NCBI RefSeq assembly: GCF_003286085.1
Contig: NW_020825313.1
Span: 806,001 to 870,000 of the forward strand
DNA length: 64,000 nt
Direction: 5' to 3'
Source: Drosophila persimilis
Taxonomy: Eukaryota; Arthropoda; Insecta; Diptera; Drosophilidae
Below are positions 11,044 through 21,772 of the stretch, piece after piece. Within the stretch, counting starts at the first letter, position 1. Every line of letters starts with the position of its first letter. The notes under the pieces are model-generated. The model was not told the origin of the DNA, made no database searches, and worked only from the letters and a program-made list of their open reading frames with translations. The translations under genes were made by a program, and so were the position numbers.

Positions 11044-12707
11044 TCAGCAGAAGGCTGTTACGAGCGAATTTAGCCCTCCTCCCGCCCAACCGACCAAGCG
11101 GAACCGAGCGCGAACATGCAGGAAAGATAGCTTTTAGACTAATAGGCGAGAAAAATTAGAACTAAACATTACTAGGAGAACTAAGAATGCATTCAATATA
11201 CAAATACCACTACAATTACTAATTACTAGAAAGGTGTGTAAGGATTAGTAATTTAATAAGAGGAAGAGAATTAGTGGTGGATATAATATGGTAGAGGGAA
11301 TTATAATCCGAGCATAAGACCCTAAACGGTTCATGCAAGGAATAATTCGATCTACAAAGTGGAAGGAACAACGATATAAAATTTCTAGTGAGTCTAAGTT
11401 TAAGTCGTGAAGTTTATGAGGCTCAACAGTTTAGGGCTGTCTATGTCACCCCTGATCAAGTTGTGCATAAATATCACAGCTAGCATTTTTCTACGGCTAA
11501 CTAAGGATGGGAGGTTTACTAATTGCAGTCTACTAGAGTAAGATGGGAGTCTCACACCCGCATCCCAGTGAAGGCTCCGCAGAGCAAAAAGTGAAAAGTT
11601 TTTCTGTACTGATTCTATACGATCCTGATGTACTTTGTACTGAGGGCACCATACACAGGAGCCGTATTTTAAATCGGACGAAGTAGCGTAGTAAAGAGAG
11701 TCTTTGTTATATAGGGGTCGTCAAATTCTTTTGACCACCTCTTTATAAACCCAAGCACGCCCATGGCCTTATTTTCCATGGTAGAAATGTGTTCGGAAAA
11801 CTTAAACTTTGCGTCTAATAAGACACCAAGATCATTCACCAGGGTAATTCTCTCAAGAGAACCGCCACATAGGGTATAGGTAGCCAAAAAGGGGCTAGAA
11901 CGATGAAATGTCACTACTTTGCATTTCGAGGCATTATGGTGTAAGAAGTTTGCACAGCACCATGACTGAAAGTTATTGAGATCGGATTGCAAGCGAGAAT
12001 GAAATGAAATGTCCTTATACTAAAACCCTCTCAAACATTTTGGAAATAGCGGTTAACTTTGATATACCTCTATAATATTTTGCGTCAGACTTGCTACCTT
12101 TTTTAAGGCGAGGAATTATAGACGATTCCTTCCAGATCGGGGTGAAGCCCGAAGAATCGATGGACAGGGTGAATAGTTTAAGCAAGGGTCCACACAGAGC
12201 CTCGGCGCAGTATCTGAGTACACAGCCTGGAACCCCGTCTGGACCCGGTGAAAACACCGGCTTAACTAGTCGAAGATCATAAAGTAGGGAACATTCATTT
12301 AACAAGGGACTAAAAATGCCGTTCGACCTCGGTAAACCGTATGGGTACGGATGACCAGAGTAGCTTTCCTCAGAATAGGTGGTTTGGAAAAATTAGGCAA
12401 AAAGAACATCGATTGCCTGATCATTATTTGCCGACGTATTAAGAAATGAGAGCGACGATGGGTGCTGACGTTCTTCGCTTACTGTTTACGAAGTTGTATA
12501 ACTGTATCGAGATGGTTAGTTCTTATAGCATTGAGCATTAAGAACTGCAAAGTTTGAACGAGCTATTATATAGCGAGAGAGAAGTAGGAGAACCAACATG
12601 AAATTTGTTAAAAAGTCTTGATTTTATGTTTTTTAGGCTGGATAAATCTTTGTCGAACATAGGTTTCCTAAATCTAATCTGACAAGAAAGCGGGACACAA
12701 GCTAAAG
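11044..12707 (-). mobile_element. CR1-like fragment, unit 2
   Basis: Copy of 5741-7405. A one-base loss near 11669 breaks the reverse transcriptase C-terminal frame after RPI, so the open frame is only 107 codons here against 197 in unit 1. Confidence 0.85.
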
Positions 12708-12959
12708 CCTGGTGTTAGCAACAACACGTAACAAATGCAGGTCAAATTCAAACATGTTTGAACGAAAATATGTGGATTGGCCTAAAGCCTTAAAGTCAGC
12801 TGTCACTGTTGTATTCCAAAAAAGTTCGCAGATCACGAAGAGGCCAGGTTGCATATCTTGTTGTATCAGAGGGAGGAAACATCAATTTTTTCCTTCACTT
12901 GGTCTAAGAGGATACAGCCATTTGAATCATTTATTGCTTTAACAGTTTGCAAGTAATCA
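12708..12959. other. Unidentified segment, unit 2
   Basis: Copy of 7406-7659. Confidence 0.45.
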
Positions 12960-13332
12960 AAAAACTGGTGCTTACAACTTTTTGTTCTTTTTCTGGACAC
13001 TAACTTGTTTGGGAGCCGAAGAACCGGGTTCACACTACTTTTTAGACTATTTTTTGATTCAAGATCATGGTGAGAGACCCAAGTCTCGCACAAGTTCACG
13101 TTATCCGTTTGAAAACGCTCTAAATGTTTTTAAAAACGTCGTTTTTGTTCCATTTTTAGCAAATGGTGGACATTTTGCACACAGCTCTCTGAAACCCAAT
13201 ACTTTAGTCAAAATGTTTCTTACACTGCCCAATGAGATGCCTAGGGCTTTTACTAAATCTCTTTCAGTCGCTTGACGATTTTCCGATACGATATCCCGTA
13301 TTTTTTCTACGATTTCTTCTGTTGTTTCTGTC
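12960..13332 (-). pseudogene. mariner-like transposase fragment, unit 2
   Basis: Copy of 7660-8031. One T fewer near 13050 opens a slightly longer minus frame (12866-13099), in which NLCETWVSHHDLESKN can be read. Confidence 0.7.
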
Positions 13333-14354
13333 ACAGAAAGCACTGTGAATTTCGCTTCGATCAAATTCCTCAAGCTCGCCGTGAAACATCTCAAATTTGC
13401 CGATCAACTTCTCGACTTGCTCTTACGTTACCACGAGCATGTAGTAGTCACAGTCCGACGACTCATTCTGCACAGCGGTAGCTAACCTTTTCATTTTCTC
13501 GTCGACTTCCGTTGACTTAAGCTTCAAAAAAGACACCCTGTTTTGCTCACTGGTCATTGGAATTTCGTAATCAGCATTAAGTTCCTTGGTAGCAGCAGCG
13601 TTAGCAGAAAGACCAACGTCTCTAGCGGGAAGATGATCGCAAAGAGTAACACAAGCAATAGACGACAATAACCGAGCACAGCAAGCGAACAGCCATGTAC
13701 AAACCGTATATACAAAGGCGGCCGGTGTAAGAAACGTTTCTTGCGGGAAGCTGACCGAAAACAGAAGCGCAAGCCAACAGCTACGTGCACTACCGAATAT
13801 GCAGGGGAGGCCGATGTATATATGTGTGGATAACTTATGTGGTTGATGACACTGGTTGAGATGGCAATTAGTTTAGATCTTTGAATGCTATATTAGTTTG
13901 TGATTGCACTGATGGATTATTTATTGCACAATCACGTCGGGGTCACCAAATGTTAAGCTATTAAGCGTTTTTAATAACTGTTGCAATTTGAAGTTAATGA
14001 AAGTCGAGAGGCTGTTTATAATTCACAATTTATTTTCATATGTAAACCTACTTATCGCGTATGTACATTAGGGGATGATTGGGCGAACGATTGATGCGAG
14101 GATTTTAATCTAACAGCTGCGACGATTAGCTCAAGACTGCCCATGCAAGGGCTGACGGGCCAATCTGCCGGGCCCTATGCAGCAAGCTTAGACGCGAGCG
14201 AGAGCGTATGATAGCCCGAGAGCGTTAGAGCTGCTCGGGGACGCTGTTAAGCCGAGTCCGAGAGATTGCGACATAAGGAGACGAAAGAATTCCGCTGCAT
14301 GCGCATATGCGGTAGCAAATGATCTTTGCAGTGGGGGCATTGGAAACGACAACA
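13333..14354 (-). mobile_element. BEL/Pao 5' end, unit 3
   Basis: Copy of 2730-3750 with the same gag stop and primer site. Confidence 0.88.
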
Positions 14355-14873
14355 CCAAAATGCATTTCCTTTGGGCCGCACCACTGGCAATTATTTAAAA
14401 TATTTAAGCTGCTTGACCCGTCAAGCCCTATTCGTATAAGTATGTTGTGGAAAATGGTAATATAATTGCAACAGCACGCTTTAAAAGCAGTGGATCCTAA
14501 TTTTTTATATGAAGCCAAAAATGATTTGTTTGGTTTTAATGTCGCTTCAGTTTTAAACTTCATAAATTCTTCTTGCTCGTATACCAGTTAGTGTACAAGG
14601 CAAATGTAAACTGAGAATGGATTTCATACCCATTTGCAGGTCCCAATTCGTAAAAGAAAAGTTTATTTTTACTCCTTATAGCTCCAGGTATTTCAAAATT
14701 ATAACGCCAACTAAGTGCGAAAGCTTTCAATTTGTTCAGATGTTGAAATATTAGAATTCCTGTATTGCATTTTTCTTATTTAAATAAACCAATATGTCCG
14801 AAAGATATGCCAGTTTTTCTACCGAAATTTAATTCTGAATGAATTAATATCTTCCAGACTACAGTATTTGAAC
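14355..14873. other. Unidentified AT-rich segment, unit 3
   Basis: Copy of 3751-4269, with ATGATTTG in place of ATGTTTTG at 14521. Confidence 0.4.
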
Positions 14874-15294
14874 CAGATCGTATCCTTATTATAGCCAGAA
14901 TGAAGAAACCAATTTCATGATCTCTTGCTCTGTCTCTCTCTAACACACACGTTTCTTGGTCGGCTTTGCCTGTCGACTATAAGAGCTAGAGCAACCAAAT
15001 TTGCTATCCACATTCCTGTGATATCACACCTGCAACAAATTTCGCCCCACCCTCTTCAGTCACCACAAAGGACGAAGATCTGTTGTATTCACAGATCTCA
15101 GAGACTATTATGGCTAGAGCAACCAAATTTAGTATACACAATACTGTAAGATCTCAATGCTACAAGTTTATTTATTATTATTATTTATTTTATTATTAAA
15201 GACGCAAAATCATAGAGAATGATCATATCTACCAGATCGCTGAATGGGGATCAGATCGTATTATTTTGCGGTCGTACCAGCAACTCACAACGTT
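14874..15294 (-). mobile_element. DINE-1/ISY-type unit, unit 3
   Basis: Copy of 4270-4690. Confidence 0.75.
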
Positions 15295-16344
15295 CTCCCT
15301 CGTTTAGTTTGTAAATCCGAGATAGCCCTTTTCTGCGAACAAGCCATCCTACTTCTGTACGAAACTTCCATTTCCTGACATACTGCATTTCTTAAAAATG
15401 TAATCGATCTCATAAGTACTCTTTTTGTTGGCTTCACTTTATATATCACTCATATGTAAACGGAAAACGGTAAACTAAACATTGCTAACATTGGTTATGG
15501 GCCCAGAGTTCGTTGTTTCGGATTAATCACAGACTATAAAGCTGCTAAGTTTGAGTGTCGGTTGCGCTAAATCGTCAATAGCTAGTACCGTGCGCCTATA
15601 CACGAGGAACAATTAGAAAACATGAGTTTGTCAAATCAAATCGAAAAACTTGATGAGAACAATTACAACGTATGTCACATGGCCATGAAGTACGTAATGG
15701 CAGACGTATGGGATGTAGTGTGTGGAAAAAAAGCGGAGAAGATGCCGCAGCTCAAATGTGAAAAAATTTAATGAGAAAGCAATGGCATACGTAACCTTAA
15801 ATGTTAAGGCGACGCTCTTTCTGCACAACGACTTGCGTAACACTCAAGCCATATAGAACAAATTAAAGGAGCTTCACATGCCAAAAGGTGCAACTTTTTA
15901 AAAACTTAATCGGCTAAATATGCAGCAGGGCGATGATGTGCCCGCCTATGTTAATTTTTTGTAGAGGCAATTGAAAAATTGACGGAACTGAATATAAAAC
16001 TCCACGACGAGCAAAAAGTCATTATGCTATTGAGTAGTTCATTGGATTCGATTCATTGGAAAATTTTGTAGTCGCGATTTAAACGCGACAAAATTTGAAG
16101 CTGTTAAAGTAAAAATGATAGAAGAAGGCATTAGAAAACAGGAGAAAGCAGGTCGCAAAAATCATTCGGCCACACAAGTACTATATACACATACAGAGCG
16201 GAGATCACGAGACGACGCGAATGTCGGGAATAACGGAACACAGAACGACGAGAACTCAAGCGCAAAGCAACAATTCGACGGAAATTGTTTCAAATGCGTA
16301 AGAAATGGTCATCGAGCAAGCGAGTGCAGCACTGAGATAGGCCT
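15295..16344 (+). mobile_element. Ty1/copia 5' half with broken gag, unit 3
   Basis: Copy of 4691-5740. The primer site starts at 15493 and gag at 15622. The CCHC end is open from 16115. Confidence 0.8.
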
Positions 16345-17924
16345 TCAGCAGAAGGCTGTTACGAGCGAATTTAGCCCTCCTCCCGCCCAACCGACCAAGC
16401 GGAACCGAGCGCGAACATGCAGGAAAGATAGCTTTTAGACTAATAGGCGAGAAAAATTAGAACTAAACATTACTAGGAGAACTAAGAATGCATTCAATAT
16501 ACAAATACCACTACAATTACTAATTACTAGAAAGGTGTGTAAGGATTAGTAATTTAATAAGAGGAAGAGAATTAGTGGTGGATATAATATGGTAGAGGGA
16601 ATTATAATCCGAGCATAAGACCCTAAACGGTTCATGCAAGGAATAATTCGATCTACAAAGTGGAAGGAACAACGATATAAAATGTTGAGCTTCCATGAGC
16701 ATTTTTCTACGGCTAACTAAGGATGGGAGGTTTACTAATTGCAGTCTACTAGAGTAAGATGGGAGTCTCACACCCGCATCCCAGTGAAGGCTCCGCAGAG
16801 CAAAAAGTGAAAAGTTTTTCTGTACTGATTCTATACGATCCTGATGTACTTTGTACTGAGGGCACCATACACAGGAGCCGTATTCTAAAATCGGACGAAG
16901 TAGCGTAGTAAAGAGAGTCTTTGTTATATAGGGGTCGTCAAATTCTTTTGACCACCTCTTTATAAACCCAAGCACGCCCATGGCCTTATTTTCCATGGTA
17001 GAAATGTGTTCGGAAAACTTAAACTTTGCGTCTAATAAGACACCAAGATCATTCACCAGGGTAATTCTCTCAAGAGAACCGCCACATAGGGTATAGGTAG
17101 CCAAAAAGGGGCTAGAACGATGAAATGTCACTACTTTGCATTTCGAGGCATTATGGTGTAAGAAGTTTGCACAGCACCATGACTGAAAGTTATTGAGATC
17201 GGATTGCAAGCGAGAATGAAATGAAATGTCCTTATACTAAAACCCTCTCAAACATTTTGGAAATAGCGGTTAACTTTGATATACCTCTATAATTTTTTGC
17301 GTCAGACTTGCTACCTTTTTTAAGGCGAGGAATTATAGACGATTCCTTCCAGATCGGGGTGAAGCCCGAAGAATCGATGGACAGGGTGAATAGTTTAAGC
17401 AAGGGTCCACACAGAGCCTCGGCGCAGTATCTGAGTACACAGCCTGGAACCCCGTCTGGACCCGGTGAAAACACCGGCTTAACTAGTCGAAGATCATAAA
17501 GTAGGGAACATTCATTTAACAAGGGACTAAAAATGCCGTTCGACCTCGGTAAACCGTATGGGTACGGATGACCAGAGTAGCTTTCCTCAGAATAGGTGGT
17601 TTGGAAAAATTAGGCAAAAAGAACATCGATTGCCTGATCATTATTTGCCGACGTATTAAGAAATGAGAGCGACGATGGGTGCTGACGTTCTTCGCTTACT
17701 GTTTACGAAGTTGTATAACTGTATCGAGATGGTTAGTTCTTATAGCATTGAGCATTAAGAACTGCAAAGTTTGAACGAGCTATTATATAGCGAGAGAGAA
17801 GTAGGAGAACCAACATGAAATTTGTTAAAAAGTCTTGATTTTATGTTTTTTAGGCTGGATAAATCTTTGTCGAACATAGGTTTCCTAAATCTAATCTGAC
17901 AAGAAAGCGGGACACAAGCTAAAG
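16345..17924 (-). mobile_element. CR1-like fragment, unit 3, with deletion
   Basis: Copy of 5741-7405 lacking about 85 bp near 16682. The deletion joins the reverse transcriptase C-terminal frame to 3' UTR sequence read in another frame, giving a chance 229-codon frame (17209 to 16520). Confidence 0.85.
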
Positions 17925-18179
17925 CCTGGTGTTAGCAACAACACGTAACAAATGCAGGTCAAATTCAAACATGTTTGAACGAAAATATGTGGATTGGCCT
18001 AAAGCCTTAAAGTCAGCTGTCACTGTTGTATTCCAAAAAAGTTCGCAGATCACGAAGAGGCCAGGTTGCATATCTTGTTGTATCAGAGGGAGGAAACATC
18101 AATTTTTTCCTTCACTTGGTCTAAGAGGATACAGCCATTTGAATCATTTATTGCTTTAACAGTTTGCAAGTAATCAAAA
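17925..18179. other. Unidentified segment, unit 3
   Basis: Copy of 7406-7659. Confidence 0.45.
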
Positions 18180-18625
18180 AACTGGTGCTAACAACTTTTT
18201 GTTCTTTTTCTGGACACTAACTTGTTTGGGAGCCGAAGAACCGGGTTCACACTACTTTTTAGACTATTTTTTTGATTCAAGATCATGGTGAGAGACCCAA
18301 GTCTCGCACAAGTTCACGTTATCCGTTTGAAAACGCTCTAAATGTTTTTAAAAACGTCGTTTTTGTTCCATTTTTAGCAAATGGTGGACATTTTGCACAC
18401 AGCTCTCTGAAACCCAATACTTTAGTCAAAATGTTTCTTACACTGCCCAATGAGATGCCTAGGGCTTTTACTAAATCTCTTTCAGTCGCTTGACGATTTT
18501 CCGATACGATATCCCGTATTTTTTCTACGATTTCTTCTGTTGTTTCTGATTTTTTACGTCCATGTGGATCGTCTTCATGTATTGTACGATGACGTTTAAA
18601 TTAATTAAATTAAATTAAGTTAAAC
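18180..18625 (-). pseudogene. mariner-like transposase fragment, unit 3, with ancestral 5' part
   Basis: Same as 7660-8031 but continuing past the array. Beyond 18548 the minus frame adds residues reading RHRTIHEDDPHGRKKSETT upstream of the helix-turn-helix, as expected for the linker between the two HTH motifs of mariner transposases. This shows that the array breakpoint lies within the gene. The N-terminus is lost in AT-rich DNA near 18600-18650. Confidence 0.72.
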
Positions 18626-18699
18626 CTTTTAAAACTTAAAAAAAAAAATTAATTAATGCACGATACTTGGTTTTTTCTATTGTAAAAAAGTACTGTGAC

Positions 18700-19580
18700 A
18701 CGTCGATACTAAGTGATTTTTTAAACGAGGAGGAAAGTTGTGAGTTGCTGATGCCACAACTCTATACTTATATCCAATAAACAGTCAGTATGGCTTTCCT
18801 CCAGCAGACGGCACTAACGTTGAATGATAAAGGGTGCGTGAGAGAAGAAATTCAGTCAGAACGTGTCGTTGGGCGCTGCGTATCGACCGAAAATTGATTT
18901 GATACTTTTGGCTCTAATAAAAATCCGATATGATCCAGGTTCGGAAATCAGGTAGATATGGCCATTCTTTATGATTGTGGATGCCACAGATTTTTGTCCT
19001 TTGTGGAGGCGCAAAGAGGTGATGCGAAATTTTGAAATTCACTTGTGCAGGTTCGATATCCCAGGAGTGTGGATACAAATCTGGTTGCTCTAGCTCTTAT
19101 AGTCTCTGAGATCTAGACGTTCACTTTTAGCGATGGGCAAAGCAAAGAGAAACAGAGAGAGAGAGAATTAAATTGTTTTCTTCATTCTGGCTATAATAAT
19201 GATACGATCCGACTGAAATTCCGCCGTCTAGAAAATATAGTCATTCTCTACGATTCTGCGTTTTTGGTTTTCTCGTATCTTTAAGATTGTGGATGCCACA
19301 GATTTTCGTCCTTTGTGGGGGCGGAAAGGGGCGGCGCGAACTTTTGGAATATTTTTGTAACAGTGACATATCACAGAAGTCTGGATATAAAATGTAGTTT
19401 CTCTAGTTCACTATCACTAGGCGCTCAAAGGGACGGACAGACTGACGGACGGACAGACAGACAGACAGGGCTCAATCGACTTGGCTATTGATGCTGATCA
19501 AGAATATATATACTTTATGGAGTCGGAAACGATTCCTTCTGGACGTTACACACATAGACTTTTAGCACAAATCTAACATT
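18700..19580 (+). mobile_element. DINE-1/ISY-type units, array with 3' tail
   Basis: Two or more incomplete units in a row. The GGATGCCACAGATTTT...CCTTTGTGG core occurs near 18980 and 19285. The tail has CTAGGCGCTC, a GACGGACAGACAG run (19431-19470), GGCTATTGATGCTGATCAAG and GGACGTTACACACAT, ending about 19580. This is the usual internal order and 3' end of these elements. No coding capacity. Confidence 0.82.
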
Positions 19581-19713
19581 CCACAGCTTAAAAGCTTAGC
19601 TTATTAACAACTAAAGAACCGATTTTCAATCCTCCCACCATAAGTAAAGAAAATTACCCTTTTCCTAACTTTCCAGTTGCATTAAAGCTGCATTACGCCT
19701 GCTAGAATCGAAC

Positions 19714-19779
19714 CGAAGTGTGGTCTAGTGGGATAAGTCCAGACTTCCGATCGAGGTATCCACTGTTCAAGCCCTGGAT
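19714..19779 (+). pseudogene. tRNA-Arg-like relic
   Basis: An A-box-like TGGTCTAGTGG, then GACTTCCGATC where tRNA-Arg has its anticodon loop (CCG after U33), then a B-box GTTCAAGCC. A T-run follows at 19790-19796. The anticodon stem and acceptor stem do not pair, so it is not a working tRNA. It may be a dead gene or part of a tRNA-derived element. Confidence 0.4.
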
Positions 19780-20192
19780 TTTCTTATCGTTTTTTTCTGT
19801 TCTTAACCAGAAGCCCGTAAAACTAGCATTTTAAAATTTATCGGCCAAACTCATGTTTTAGCAGGTTGACTGCATTGTCGACGCGCTGCTTCCCCCATGA
19901 CCTGCTCGATAACATATTTCTAACAGCAAGCACTTCGTCTGCACGGAAAGCAGTTCGTGGAAAATAGTATAACCGACGCTGCTCAAGATGAATGAAGTAA
20001 AGGTGACGTCGACCGCTGTGGTCATCCACTTTTTCAGCTCGCTCTCTCGGCTCTCAGAGAGACAAGGGCTAGAAACAGATGGCCCCCATTTTTGTAGTTG
20101 TTTTCATGCATACTGGCTAACGGAGAATTTTCGAAAGAGAACTGATGTGGTGATAGCACCACCTTATTAGTAAATTGAAGAAAAAGGCGTAT

Positions 20193-20260
20193 TGAAGCAG
20201 GCGCCTACCCAATAATCTGGGGCCTGGTGGTTCAAATCCTTACATGTTTTCTTTTTTTTC
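20193..20260 (+). other. B-box-like sequence with T-run
   Basis: GGTTCAAATCC (20229-20239) resembles a pol III B box and is followed by a long T-run (20251-20259). The preceding GGCGCC...TCTGG has a vague likeness to a tRNA with a long variable arm, but no cloverleaf can be drawn. Confidence 0.25.
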
Positions 20261-20555
20261 TTCTTGCAATTGCGCGCTTTATGTCTCTTTATCGTTACGT
20301 ACATGTGGTGTGCTTTTCTGTTTGGCACGCGCTAAAATCATTTCACACGCATCTTGACTCTTCCATTCCCTTTGAATGATTGCGACGATCAGAGAGATTT
20401 TTCCCTGCGTTAACTAAATTCACATCATACGCAATTCTCATGGCGGCAATACTTTTTCTAGTTGTTAACAAACTTGCGATTGCACACGCATGCTATTAAG
20501 TGAAATTAGATTTCGTGAGTGCGTTTCTATACAAAAATAGTACGAAAAGTTATAA

Positions 20556-20647
20556 AAAGCATCCAGGGTCTTGCGCTGGACGACTCGGAGGAAGAGGAGG
20601 ACGGTGACCTGACGATCATAGTCAACCCGTCGTTGGAGGTTGAGTGA
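20556..20647 (+). pseudogene. LOA element 1 ORF1, C-terminal tail
   Basis: An acidic tail (LALDDSEEEEDGDLTIIV) ending at TGA 20645-20647, matching the acidic C-terminus of ORF1 in the second LOA copy. The rest of ORF1 is lost by 5' truncation. Confidence 0.65.
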
Positions 20648-20654
20648 GCCACCC

Positions 20655-21768
20655 ATGACGCCAAGGGTGCTGCAGCTCAACCTCCATTAGAGCAAAATAT
20701 CGTCGGCGGAGCTCCTCATTGCCAAGGAGCAAGGGCCCGCCGATATAGCTTTAGTCCAGGAGCCGTGGATTGCGTCAGGCAACTCCGTGGCCTGGCTAAA
20801 GTCCTCAAATTACAACTTTCTCTACTCAACATCGGTAAGCAGGAACAGAACCGCCGTACTCGTACGGAAGGGAATCCATGCTCATCTTATGTCTCATTAC
20901 AGCACGGACGACCTGACGGTAGTGATGCTGGAGAGCGAGGAAAAGCGCCTTATGGCAGCTTCCTGCTATATGGCACACGACAGGCCCGCTCCACTGGAAG
21001 AACTTAGGAGTCTGGTGACGGAAGCCGGCTCCAAAAATCTCGACCTGCTCATTGGCGCAGATGCCAACGCCCATCACAATGTGTGGGGAAGCCCCGACAT
21101 CAATGATAGAGGTGAGTCACTCCTAGACTTTATCTTATCCACTAGCTTAGACGTAGCAAACGTGGGGGAGGAACACACCTTCGTAGGTCCCACCTCGTCA
21201 AACGTACTAGACCTAACTATCGTCACGGGAAAGAGTACTTTGATATCTGACTGGAGAGTCCTCGAAAGACCATCCTTCTCAGACCATAAGTACATTCAGT
21301 TCACTCTTCGAAGATAACAGTCTATAGAAACCCCCGAAACACAAACTGGGTAAAGTTTTAAAAGACAGTTACTTCGAAGCTCGCGAATCCGGGCTCAGTG
21401 AAATCTGCGGAGGATATAGAGAAGTCCCTAAAGACCATATCCAACGAGTTACTGAACGCCTACCACGCATCGTGCAAACCCTCGAGAACGAAGAAGAGGT
21501 CCAAGTCACTCTGGTGGAACCGAGTTCCTCTCCAAAGGAACAACCTCATGGAATTCTTTAAGATCGCCAAACAAGTGAACGAAGAGATTGTCAATGAGGA
21601 ATATAAAATCCTACTTAGGAGCTACAAGAAGGAAATACGTAAGGCACAAAGGAACTCGTTGAGGAACTTCTGCTCCAACATCGAGAAAGTGCCCGAAACC
21701 GTTAGGCTCCGGAAGCTGTATACAAAGCAGCCCACAGTACAGAGCCAACTAAAACTAGACAACGGACA
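20655..21768 (+). pseudogene. LOA element 1 ORF2, endonuclease region
   Basis: Starts at ATG 20655, seven bases after the ORF1 stop, with MTPRVLQLNLH, then a TAG at 20688. The apurinic-type endonuclease that nicks target DNA is then readable: VQEPWIA (catalytic Glu), LLIGADANAHHNVWGS (Asp/Asn) and FSDHKYIQF (Asp-His). A TAA follows at 21315. After a frame change the linker to the reverse transcriptase runs from 21398 to the insertion point. The key endonuclease residues are present, but stops prevent expression. Confidence 0.85.
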
Positions 21769-21772
21769 GCGG
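21769..21772. other. Target site duplication of the gypsy element, left
   Basis: GCGG, repeated at 29976-29979. A 4-bp duplication is within the usual range for Ty3/gypsy elements. The LOA frame reads through the two flanks (DNGQR joined to IEGSKE). Confidence 0.85.

Larger units (their letters stand above)
8032..13332. repeat. Tandem unit 2 of 3
   Basis: The middle unit, with the recombinant junction on both sides. Private differences include A to C near 8400 (GTACCAACC), a lost base near 11669 (ATTTTAAATCGG), T for A near 12972 (GCTTACAAC) and one T fewer near 13050. Confidence 0.93.
2730..18548. repeat. Tandem triplication of a 5.3-kb mosaic of transposon fragments
   Basis: Three head-to-tail copies: about 2730-8031, 8032-13332 and 13333-18548. 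The period is 5303 bp, then 5301 bp; the third unit is 5216 bp because of an 85-bp deletion near 16682. Unit ends are inside the BEL gag (left) and a mariner transposase (right). The junction is GTTTCTG (mariner) joined to TCACA.AAAGCACTG (BEL), with only a few bases of shared sequence. The units differ by scattered substitutions and single-base indels, at a rate of roughly one per several hundred bases by eye, so the amplification is young. Confidence 0.95.
13333..18548. repeat. Tandem unit 3 of 3, with an 85-bp deletion
   Basis: Continuous at its right end with the rest of the mariner sequence (18549 onward), so it keeps the ancestral right flank. About 85 bp of the CR1 3' part is missing near 16682-16700 and replaced by a short filler (GTTGAGCTTCCATG). 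Other private changes are ATGATTTG at 14521 and GCGGAG at 15732. Confidence 0.93.
19581..20555. other. Non-coding stretch with two tRNA-like patches
   Basis: No long convincing frame. Apart from the tRNA-like patches at 19714 and 20193 I recognise nothing. The right end abuts the 5'-truncated LOA element. Confidence 0.4.
20556..21772 (+). mobile_element. LOA/Bilbo-like non-LTR element 1, left part
   Basis: 5'-truncated. It holds the last codons of ORF1 and the endonuclease part of ORF2, and is interrupted at 21772 by the gypsy element. The reading continues at 29976. Family assignment rests on similarity to the fuller copy at 50897-56200. Confidence 0.85.

Noticed and set aside
16520-17209. 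229-codon minus-strand frame in tandem unit 3, longer than its counterparts
   Set aside because: The extra length is caused by the 85-bp deletion that joins CR1 reverse transcriptase to 3' UTR in a chance frame; it is not a new gene.
2730-18548. The triplication as a CRISPR-like or LTR-driven structure
   Set aside because: Units are 5.3 kb with no spacers, and the ends lie within two different genes. It is a plain segmental tandem repeat.
2730-18548. The triplication as pure assembly duplication
   Set aside because: The units carry private substitutions, indels and an 85-bp deletion, so they are distinct copies; a collapse or expansion of copy number still cannot be excluded from sequence alone.
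19714-19779. A working tRNA-Arg gene
   Set aside because: The anticodon and acceptor stems do not pair; only the boxes and the loop resemble a tRNA.
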